A stretch of DNA of 64,000 bases from the NCBI RefSeq assembly GCF_932526225.1, contig NC_064035.1:10589296-10653295 (forward strand), in the 5' to 3' direction. Shown in pieces: positions 45,918 to 57,900 of this stretch (position 1 is its first letter; the number at the start of each line of letters is the position of its first letter). The stretch is from Nematostella vectensis. Its lineage: Eukaryota > Cnidaria > Anthozoa > Actiniaria > Edwardsiidae. Made by a program: the position numbers and the translations under genes. The notes beneath the pieces are model-generated. The model was not told the DNA's origin, made no database searches, and saw only the letters and a program-made list of their open reading frames with translations.

Positions 45918-48900
45918 ATGCCTTGGTCGAGAGGTTTATACCCATCCTTTGCTGTCATCTTTCTTGTAGCATATTTCAGCTTCGTAAACACGCTCTTTGA
46001 TGTAAACCATCTATGTGAGTTACACCGAGAAAGGATCAATGGTAAGTGTGTGTTTTAGCAATTTCGGGAGGCTATTGGTAACTAGAAACCGCCACAAATA
46101 AATGGAATCTAAGTGGGCATGAAAATTGCACATGCATTTTATGTTTTTCTTTAAAAGCCTTGTAGACGCATGGATATGTGAAATTACTTTTTTAGTAAAA
46201 AATTACAAAACGGCAGGGTCGCAGTTTTTGTTAACACCGCTCTGAAAGTTTATAAAAGAAAGTTCTAGTTAAATGTAGAATTTTATTCGCTTCTTTGAAA
46301 TTTTGAAAATTATCTAGTTTTTTTTTTTTCAAAGAGTCGATGGTGTGTAATAGTAAAATTATACTGGGTAAAGTCTAGCAAGGTCTGTAAGTCAGTGTCG
46401 ATAATAATGCCGATAATATGGCCGATAAAAATGGAAGGTGAAGGACGCCAAACTGCTAACGTTACAATTAACAGTATTAACACCCCGACGAAATAAGCCC
46501 CGAGATCTGGTGAACTCTTCTGGATTCTCGTCTCGAGAATTCCTGGGAATTGAATTAAGAGTCCCATGAATTCTTGAGTTTCCCAGAAATTGTCTTTCTC
46601 GGATAAGTTCAAATAAAATTTTATCCATTAAAGTAAAAACGATGCCCTACCCCTAAAACGACTCTCCAAAATGAAAATTAGCTTATTATTATTATGATTA
46701 TGATATGAAAGCGGGAAACGTCTATTAGGTTGTATTAGGCTTTTATATGTATTATCAGTATTATTTAGCATTTTTTTGTGAAGTTCAATTCATAATCTGC
46801 TCACACAACTTTAATTCATAGCAGATAGAATGAGAAGTATGGCTGTGAAAATCATCCTTATGAAAAGTCAGTAAATAATTAATAAATATAGAATTTATAT
46901 AGCTCTTATACAAGCCATGTTCTAAGAGCTTCACATTTAAAATCCTAGTGTATTAACAGGCTGGTAAAGGGGGGTATGGACCGGGCAAAATGGCGTTTCA
47001 CGGACGTCGAAATGGACGATTTCACGTTTCTCGTAGGGTGAAAAATGGCCAAATCTCGTTTCACGAAAATACACTTTACCAACCTGTATTAAGAATGCCC
47101 CCATCTTGGAACTGAGGCACACAAGCTTCTAGTTAGCTCAAGTACGTAAACAAGTCAAATTCAGGCCTAGAAACAGAAAGATACCATCCATGTCTCAACC
47201 GGGAATCGAACCCGTTTCAGCAGAGGTGAGAGGCGGACGCGCTAACACACTGGGCCACCCGTCGAATTTGTGTTTTTTTTTTCTCGCGGAAAGTTGTTAT
47301 CTCGTATAAATTAAGGTAGAATTTGCCCTTTTTTCAAAGTTAGAAGTTGAAGTGATTGATTGATTACGACTTCAATGCATTTGTACGACTTTTTACGCCA
47401 TCTTTGCTCAGTTTGTGTAATTACTGTTGAATTGCCTGCTTGTTTATGTTTTTGAAAAGAATCGCTATTCTCTCCCTTTTGTTTGGGGTATGATTTTTTG
47501 CATGAAATAAACATACGATGAAAAGGAGTATTACAATAATTTTAAAACAGTATAGATCGGCGCACATTTTTTGGTTCCATTTAGTCCCATTAGGTAACAT
47601 CCCAAGTTCTCTCCTCTGCGTCATTTCGAATAACCCCACGACAAGTCATTAGCTTGTCTATATGTGTGTATTTGCATAGAAAAGGTATCTAGCCGGATTT
47701 GAGCTTAACTGATCCGTAGTCAGCTGGTCAGTGAATTCAGGGACGGCGGAAGGGGAGGGGAAGGGGGGGGGGGGGGTGGGGGGCGCCCCTTACTTTTCTG
47801 AGCGGAAGTTTCTTTATATATGTATTCATCATATGCAACCGTCAACAAATTTGCTGAACAGTTTAAAATCCCGTGCATACAAACCTAGGTTATTCCCCAC
47901 GTTTTTATAAATAGCGCTTAAGGATTTGGAACCACCAACCACCCCTCCCCCCTGAAACCACCAATCACCCCTCCCCCTTGAAACCACTACCCACCCCCAA
48001 ACTTTCGCCCCCCCTCCTCCCACCTATGGGACCACTCCGTCGCCCCTGAAATTACTACACTGGACCCCACCCTGCGTTTTTCTCTAGGCGCGCCCCTGCG
48101 CCCTATTTGCTAAATATCGTTCTATTGTCGAGAAATCAAGTATGTTTTCTTGCAGGTTCAATTTACGATGCTGCAGAGTTCTACTGGCCGCTAGAGTCTT
48201 CCAAAAAACTTGTGGAGGTGAAGTCCTGTTCGTTCGGAAGCGTGACACAGGGAGAAGTGTTCAATGTATCCTTAAATCACGCACAGTATGGGGTTTACAT
48301 GGATGCTTCTACTTCAGTCAATCTTGGCTCATTCAGTGCCCAGTGCATTAGCGATCCGAGCAAATGCTACGAAGGTAAAGTCCACTTAAATGTATTATGG
48401 CGAGTCGTAAGATGATGAAGTGCCTCAGCTGTTGTTTGTTCGGAAATGATAAAAGTTTTTATAATAATTATATATTATAATTATATATTATAATATAAGA
48501 TAATATAATATGAAAATATACCCTACAAAAATAGGATCGTGAGTGCGTTATTGCTTGTTCGGGGACGTTAGAAAAAAGAGATTGAAACTACCATTACAGT
48601 ATTTTTTATTTAATTAAAACTCGATTAACTAATACTTGGCTTTCGTTTACACTTTGCTACAGGAATGTCTGTCTCCTTTTGGTTGAAAGCTTTCAATGTT
48701 AGTCAAAACACCGAGGAAGACAAGTATCAGTTTCTAGTGGGCACGAGACGTCACCTGACAGGATTCGGAATTTACCAAAAGCATTTCGTGGACGGGAACA
48801 GTAACCGCATAGTGGTGGTCGTGCAGGATGAAAACACTAGAGTGGAAAAAGAACTAAATATTATAAAGGAAATTTGGACACACGTTGGATTTACTTGGAA

Positions 48901-51900
48901 AAAAGGAGGTTTTCTTACGCTTTTCATCAATGGAATAAAGGTATGTGTATTTTTTTGTATTTGCTTTCAACTGTGTATTAGATTCTAGTATTCGTAGAGT
49001 AGCACACCTACTGGTCGTGTAAACAAAATTGAACAGAAATGGAGGCGTGAAATCCGTTGAAGAACAGGAAATTTGAATTTCAAAACACCAATAACACCAC
49101 GCGCGTTAATATTTATGGATAATTGAACTCATTTTTGAGCCAAAATATTTGCGTATATCATATTTGCAGAAATCAGAGACAGCAGTTATAGCCAGCACTA
49201 ATCCTGTAAGGACGTATCCTTTGGTACTGTCATTTTCTGTGGATTACACCCAGTCGTCGTCTACTACGAGAGCCTACAACATGCTCAGCGATTTAGCTGT
49301 TTGGTATAAAGAGCTTGACGCTGAGGCTGTTTACCAAGCCTTCAACACTACCAGGCGTAAGTTTTCTCTCATAGTTTTGTGTATATCCGTCGGCTTTTTC
49401 TAATCCTTTAACAGTGAAGCATCTCCTTAGAAATTCTCGTCGCTATGGAGACCAACCCTGCCTGTCTGCCTGCCTGTGAATCGGTGAATAATTAACTGTC
49501 ATTTCTCTCGATAGGTTGTCGATACATCAGCCCGGCAGCGTATACCATGACGACCTCCTCAGGACTGCAGTGGATCGCTGACCGTGGGACGCTTCAAGGG
49601 AGCTGGGCGTGGTGTGCCAAGGACCACGCAGCAACTCAACAAATACTGCAATTTCAATTCAACAAACTAACTTACAGTGGGTGCTGCTTGGTTTTGTTCT
49701 CTTGTTTGGTCAAAATAATCTGTAAAACGATTACACGCAGACAATAATTTTTCAAAAAAAAAATAAAAATAAGATAAATGACGGTCACGCTTAAGCATTA
49801 ACCAGTCCGTAATTGTTTTGTTTAGTTTGCTCTATAATAACCAAGGGTAACCCCCTGGTACAAGGCGAATATGTAACCGGATATCGACTCTCGTGGACTT
49901 CGGACGGTCGAATATGGACACAGCAGTCGAAGGTTAGTTTCGCAAGTCATTATGGATGGTATGTCTCATGAAAACAGCTGCCAGGATTGGTTGTGGCCCC
50001 GCCTTGTGGCCTAACCACAAGACAAGGGAAATGTTTGCGAACTACTTCCCAAAACCTCCCAACACGCTGCGCCCATAATTTCGTTTCTTGTTTTAGTTTA
50101 GACGGGGTTTAACTCGGAGAAGCATGTTTAAGATATGGCGTATGTTGCCTGATCTTAGCCCCTCCCCTTTTGTACTTGATGAGCACGTGGTGCTACAAGT
50201 CTTAACCTAATCGACGTCACGTGATGTTCCCCCGCCTCTCGAAACGGAAATATGATATTGGAATGCAGGGGGTATAAATTCCATAAGCCATACGTTTTAC
50301 ATAATGATTTAATGTTCCCCTTCTTTATACCTTGTCCTTTAGACCTTGTCCTTCTCCTTCTTCTTTGCGAATATTTCCTTAAATGATGTTTGTTCTATTG
50401 TATTTTTTTTTCACATCTATCTCAATAGAATTATTCAGCTAACGTGGACTCTAATGACGAAGCGATCGCGTATCTGTCCCCACCCGCTGCCGCTACCGCG
50501 GTTCAGCTGTACCCTCAAGGGTTTGTTGGGCGCCAGTGCCTTAACATTGGACTTACTGGATTTGATAAAGGTACTCAGGAATACGGCACCAGGCTTAGCG
50601 CGCATTGATAGCTCGTCGTTTATTGTATGGGAAAGCAGATCTAACTTTTACAGTCATTATCTGCATTTGTGTTTCAGTCTCAACATCAATCAAGATCTTA
50701 ACAGAAGGGTATAATGATCCAGGTGTCCACAGGAGAAAGCCGTACTGCTCTATTAAAGTAAGCAGCAAGAAACTGTCGTTTGCATTTGAAGACACTGAAC
50801 GGCGTGCGATTAGAGAAGATATATATTTTTGCATTCAAACTGACCGCGCAGTGGTGTTCCACTTTAGTACTCCTCTATTCGCCGCAATCTGTTTAGGTGT
50901 GAGAAAGCATTATGTTCCGTCGGTTTATTTGGAATAGTTTGGGTCATTTGTCTAAATCAAATTTGCTGAAAAAAACTTTACATATGTAAAATATGCATTG
51001 CTAAATATAATTTTTTTTCGTGAAAGGATCCTGCTAACATATGAGGTATACGTTATTTGCATTCATATTTTCCACTTTAATGTCCAAGGACTAAAAACAA
51101 ACTAATGGACAATCAGCTAGGAGGAAATGTTTATTTGTGTAATTCCAGAAAATATCCATGCCCCCCCTCCTATTGAGGGGGTCGGAGGTATGACCCCCAC
51201 CCCTCTGGAATTTCCGACCCACTGGAAAAAATAAATACAGTAACTGTTTAGGAAAAAGGGCATTTTATACCCCCTCCCCTCTGGAAATTCCTTGGCGTTT
51301 GAACCCCCCCCCCCCCCCCCCCCCCGGGAATTCACAATCCCCTCAATGGGGGGGGAGGGGGGTATGGATATTTTCTGGAACTACTCATTATTAGACGCAA
51401 TCACAGTTAGGTGCATAGTCTTTGATTGCTATGCCATCCAGGTCGATGGTCGTGAAGTATGTCCTGGAGGCATTGGGCACAATTTTGTTATTCTGAACCC
51501 TTCTACTGGAGATGTAGTTGCCACACGCACTTTCCACACTGCCAACATTACTAGCAATGTCAGTCAGGAGATGGCCGGGTACATCTACTCCCTACCTCCC
51601 TGCGCCATCATCATCATCGCAGTGACAGGGACAACAAGGTACCATACTTACAGTTCTGCTTCTAACTTTTTTTCCCAAAAACCAACAACCAACAACTCCC
51701 TTCTCCAGTCTCCTACCGGCTTCAGCTTTTCGCCTGCTTCTCCCACTAGTTTCCTCCTTCACTATTTATTTTCTTCCGTCTGTTCCCTTGTGTTCTTCGC
51801 CCCTTCCCCCCTTCCCCCCTTCCCCCGTCCACCTCCGTTCTTCTTTCAACCTTATCTCTTCATCCAGGCCCGTACCCAGGGGGGATGCAGGGGGCGCGTA

Positions 51901-54900
51901 CGCACCCCCCCTCCCCCACAACGGCCGAAGGTCCACTTTCGGTACCCAATGGACGTGCTTTTTGTAGACAAAACTATAAAGCATAAGCAAGATCACTCTG
52001 GTACGTAGCCAAATCCGAAAATAAACGTCTAGTGAAGATACTGCAAAGGCAAAAAAAAAAATCCCTTTTTGTTCTTTCGGGGATGGTAAGTTTTTTTATC
52101 ATAGAACTTATACCCTTTCTCCCCTCCCTCCTGGAAAAAAATGGTCCACCTTTTCGGATTTCTCTCCCACCCCCCCCAAAAAAAATCCTGGGTACGGGTC
52201 TGTCATCCATCCGCACTTTCCCATCATCTTGCTTTTATCCCTCCCCCATCTCCTTCCATCTTTTCCTTTTTCCCTCTTTCTCCACCCCCCGCACATCCGG
52301 CCTTTTCCCTTTCTCTCCGCCTCTGCTCTCTCTGACTGTAAGTTTGTTGCAGCAATGTTTCCGAGGCCTGGCATGCTCTTTATTCTATTGGTGGAACTGA
52401 TAGCTTGTTCCCTGGCTTGAATTATTCATGGATCTTGCTCGGGCGAGTTGGTGGACGCAAACCATGGGTGCAGCAAATAAACCGCTCACCCAGCATGGGA
52501 CCAGCAGTCCTAGACGTTTCTATCGAGCTCGAAGGTAGTGTAGCCTCCCTCGCAGGAGATTAATTCAGGCGTCGATCGCTCCCCTGCGACGCCTTGGCCT
52601 TAAAACGCCTGCGAGAGAGGCTAAAAGTCATGTTCCAGTTCTAAGCTAGATGTTGTTTTGCATCATGAAAATACTTCTATCTGAATTCTCTGGAGGGCTC
52701 GTTGTACCTGTCAGCAACGTAAACTAGAAATACCTACAAATTGTAAACTAGAAATACCTACAAATTGTAAACTAGAAATACCTACAAATTGAAAATTAAA
52801 AATACCTACCAATTGAAAATTAGAAATACCTACTTTTTGAAAGTGAACATTAAGCAAGTACATGTTAAAAGTAAACACTTGGAGGTGTTTGTTTGTTGTT
52901 CATGTGGGATTTTGTTTTTTCTTAGAAATTGGAAACGAGAAATACCTACAAATTGGAAACTAGAAATACCTACAAATTGAAAATTAAAAATACCTACCAA
53001 TTGAAAATTAGAAATACCTACTTTTTGAAAGTGAACATTAAGCAAGTACATGCTAAAAGTAAACACTTTGAGGTGTTTGTTTGTTGTTCATGTGGGATTT
53101 TGTTTTTTCTTAGAAATTGGAAACGAGAAATACCTACAAATTGGAAACTAGAAATACCTACAAATTGAAAATTAAAAATACCTACCAATTGAAAATTAGA
53201 AATACCTACTTTTTGAAAGTGAACATTAAGCAAGTACATGCTAAAAGTAAACACTTTGAGGTGTTTGTTTGTTGTTCATGTGGGATTTTGTTTTTTCTTA
53301 GAAATTGGAAACGAGAAATACCTACAAATTGAAAATTAAAAATACCTACCAATTAAAAATTAGAAATACCTACTTTTTGAAAGTGAACATTAAGCAAGTA
53401 CATTCTAAAAGTAAACACTTGGAGGTGTTTGTTTGTTGTTCATGTGGCATTTTGTTTTTTTCGTAGAAATTGGAAACGAGAAATACCTACAAATTGGAAA
53501 CTAGAAATACCTACAAATTGAAAATTAAAAATACCTACCAATTGAAAATTAGAAATACCTACTTTTTGAAAGTGAAAATTAAGCAAGTACATGCTAAAAG
53601 TAAACACTTGGAGGTGTTTGTTTGTTGTTCATGTGGCATTTTGTTTTTTCGTAGAAATTGGAAACGAGAAATACCTACAAATTGGAAACTAGAAATACCT
53701 ACAAATTGAAAATTAAAAATACCTACCAATTGAAAATTAGAAATATCTACTTTTTGAAAGTGAACATTAAGCAAGTACATGCTAAAAGTAAACACTTAGA
53801 GGTGTTTGTTTGTTGTTCATGTGGGATTTTGTTTTTTCTTAGAAATTGGAAACGAGAAATACCTAATAATTGGAAACTAGAAATACCTACAAATTGAAAA
53901 TTAAAAATACCTAACAATTGAAAATTAGAAATACCTACTTTTTTTTAAAGTGAACATTAAGCAAGTACATGCTAAAAGTAAACACTTGGAGGTGTTTGTT
54001 TGTTGTTCATGTGGGATTTTGTTTTTTCTTAGAAATTGGAAACGAGAAATACCTACAAATTGGAAACTAGAAATACCTACAAATTGAAAATTAAAAATAC
54101 CTACCAATTTAAAATTAGAAATACCTACTTTTTGAAAGTGAACATTAAGCAAGTACATGCTAAAAGTAAACACTTTGAGGTGTTTGTTTGTTGTTCATGT
54201 GGGATTTTGTTTTTTCTTAGAAATTGGAAACGAGAAATACCTACAAATTGAAAATTAAAAATACCTACCAATTAAAAATTAGAAATACCTACTTTTTGAA
54301 AGTGAACATTAAGCAAGTACATTCTAAAAGTAAACACTTGGAGGTGTTTGTTTGTTGTTCATGTGGCATTTTGTTTTTTCGTAGAAATTGGAAACGAGAA
54401 ATACCTACAAATTGGAAACTAGAAATACCTACAAATTGAAAATTAAAAATACCTACCAATTGAAAATTAGAAATACCTACTTTTTGAAAGTGAACATTAA
54501 GCAAGTACATGCTAAAAGTAAACACTTGGAGGTGTTTGTTTGTTGTTCATGTGGCATTTTGTTTTTTCGTAGAAATTGGAAACGAGAAATACCTACAAAT
54601 TGGAAACTAGAAATACCTACAAATTGAAAATTAAAAATACCTACCAATTGAAAATTAGAAATACCTACTTTTTGAAAGTGAACATTAAGCAAGTACATGC
54701 TAAAAGTAAACACTTGGAGGTGTTTGTTTGTTGTTCATGTGGCATTTTGTTTTTTCGTAGAAATTGGAAACGAGAAATACCTACAAATTGGAAACTAGAA
54801 ATACCTACAAATTGAAAATTAAAAATACCTACCAATTGAAAATTAGAAATACCTACTTTTTGAAAGTGAACATTAAGCAAGTACATGCTAAAAGTAAACA

Positions 54901-57900
54901 CTTAGAGGTGTTTGTTTGTTCTTCATGTGGGATTTTGTTTTTTCTTAGAAATTGGAAACGAGAAATACCTACAAATTGGAAACTAGAAATACCTACAAAT
55001 TGAAAATTAAAAATACCTACCAATTGAAAATTCGAAATACCTACTTTTTGAAAGTGAACATTAAGCAAGTACATGCTAAAAGTAAACACTTGGAGGTGTT
55101 TGTTTGTTGTTCATGTGGGATTTTGTTTTTCATAGAAATTGGAAACGAGAAATACCTACAAATTGAAAATTAAAAATACCTACCAATTGAAAATTCGAAA
55201 TACCTACTTTTTGAAAGTGAACATTAAGCAAGTACATGCTAAAAGTAAACACTTGGAGGTGTTTGTTTGTTGTTCATGTGGCATTTTGTTTTTTCTTAGA
55301 AAACGCTCAGGCTGACCATTTTTGGAAGCTTGATTACTATCGGGCCGACAAGCGTGTCTTAGACTTAATCGGCGACTTACATGGGACGGTAAACAGTATT
55401 CCCAATGGATGCACGTTACCAAATCTATGTGCCTTCCGAAGCAATGGCGGTGAAAAAGCCACAATTAACCCCATAGCTGCCGATAAGTGCTTAGTGGACC
55501 CAGAAAATTGTCCTGGCGGGATCTCTGTGTCGTTCTGGGCGAACCTTGTTTTAGATGAGCCTCCCTCACTAAGCAATCCAGAGTTCAAAGTTTCAAGAAC
55601 AGATGAAGGTGAGTTGTAGCCTGCGAAACAGGCTCTCGAAAAGCGCCGCAGAAAAGCTACAGGGAAAGCCGCACGTAGCGCTCAGCAAAAAATAGGGAGA
55701 TTTGGGCGGGTTTTCACGCAACTAAACAACTAGTGCCTTACGTAGAATGCTTATTTGAATTACATATTAATGAACTTAATTATCTAAATTAATGAATTAA
55801 CAAATTTATTCATTTGATCTTTTATTCATCCAATTCTGTTATTTAATTCTATTTTTCGGGGTTAGTCTTTAATCCTAAAAGGCGCGGCGCTTATATTTGA
55901 AGTAGAGCGCTACCCTTCGATATAAATTAATATAAGAGCAAAAAGTCTTTATTTATTTAATAAAGCAGTAACAAATAAACCATAAACAAGTTAGACATCA
56001 GCACCATTCACTGAATACCATTGCTGTCAGAAGTGGGGAATATTTTTAGAGAAGGGGCAGTAATTTTGCTACAAATAGGGTTAATCGTCAATGATAACCG
56101 TCACGAATATAGGGGTTGCATCCTTGTGTCACTAATAAGGGTTGTAGCACCAATACATACTATCACGAGTAGCACCAATACATACTATCACGAGTAGCCC
56201 CAATACATACTATCACGAATTATATCAAGCACGCAAGGGTAGTCATTGGCGAGTCATGGCAATCCATTATAATCAATGGCAAGTCATATCAGTCTATGGT
56301 AGAACACTGCTATACTAATAGTATAGCATGCCATGGCACACCATGGCAGTTTATGGCAAAACATTGCCATGACGTGCCATTGTGTGCATGCCATACTCAA
56401 TGTATGGCAGGTTATGGCTATACTTTGGCTTTGAATTTTTAAACCTAAAAGACAGCAGAATCGGAAAATAAACGTTAAACAGCCCATTAGGAATAGCAAT
56501 TGGTCGAATTTTATACCCTAAGAGTTAACAGAAAAAACCCTTCAACACCCCCTTAGAGATAGCAGTTGGTCGAAATTGTCTACTTTTCTGGAGAGTCCCC
56601 CCACCTAGAAGATAGGAAGATCACCCCCGTATACTTTTCTCCGGAGTCCCCCCGGGGGTAAATACAGGCCCGTACCCAGGATTTTTCTTTGGGGGGGGGG
56701 GGGGGGGGGGTGCGACATTAAAAAACGTAGAACTAATTTTCCGGGGTGGGCGGGTGGGGTTGTTGAGTTTTCTGATAAAAGACCACCCCCTAATTGATAA
56801 AAAAAGGGATTTTTAATGCCTGGGGGGGGGGGGGGGGGGGGTGATGTGTACGCACCCCCTGCACCCCTCTGAGTACGGGCCTGTAAATAGCACGGTTAAC
56901 CAAGTTGCATTATCTTCATGTTTAGCACGGTGCTGTTAACCAAGTTGCATTATCTTCATGTTTAGCACGGTGCTGTTAACCAAGTTGCATTATCTTCATG
57001 TTTAGCACGGTGCTGTTAACCAAGTTGCATTATCTTCATGTTTAGCACGGTGCTGTTAACCAAGTTGCATTATCTTCATGTTTAGCACGGTGCTGTTAAC
57101 CAAGTTGCATTATCTTCATGTTTAGCACAGTGCTGTTAACCAAGTTGCATTATCTTCATGTTTAGCACGGTGCTGTTAACCAAGTTGCATTATCTTCATG
57201 TTTAGCACGGTGCTGTTAACCAAGTTGCATTATCTTCATGTTTAGCACGGTGCTACACTTGGCTGACCACGTCGAACGATTGCTGTGTTTTCCCGTTCAA
57301 GTACAAAAACAAACAATACCATTCCTGCACTACATTCGACCATTATCGACTCTGGTGTGCTTCCACTTCAGACTACGATCGGGATGAAAAGTGGGGCAAC
57401 TGTTTAGGTGGGTTGAGGTTGTGATAATAAAATAAGCACAATTGTTCAAAGAACTCTAGAACTATCACTGCACAGGGTCGAACATGAACCACTCCCAGTC
57501 TCGCGACACTTCCTTTATAACACTTCTTTACTAAGGTTTAACCCGCCATTTTGACTTTAAGTCATTTTCTTGTTTGACCATAAAAATTCAAAATTATACC
57601 GAAATACGATATCTTATTTGCTATACAAAGATTTCTGATGTAGACGGTGTCACCATCTACATCATATTTTTCCACTCTATTGAGCGTTAACATTCTTGGA
57701 ATATATTATACTTCTTAAAGAAGTCCATGTTTTTATTACAAATTATACGACACTCGTAAATCGCCGCTGCAGCATCGCCGCTCGCTTTGATTGGCCCATG
57801 TGTTATCAGAGGAAATACGTCGCACAACAGTCACGCAACTCGACTGCGCCTAGTTGCGTACTTTTGTGTTCATGCCGCGGTCTGACATCATCTGTGCATC

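Noticed and set aside
47191-47265. tRNA gene candidate on the minus strand
   Set aside because: A and B boxes are present but the acceptor stem does not close and a tail follows, so it is a SINE head.
50758-50937. extension of exon 8 of the multidomain gene past 50757
   Set aside because: The frame continues, but the GTAAGC donor at 50758 joined to exon 9 restores the ILEI sequence (YCSIK-VDGREVCPGG), so the extension is intron.
52929-55173. series of 71-79 aa frames on both strands
   Set aside because: Repeat translations of the ~188-bp array.
56890-57254. CRISPR-like regular array
   Set aside because: Units are contiguous with no variable spacers, and the context is an animal gene intron.
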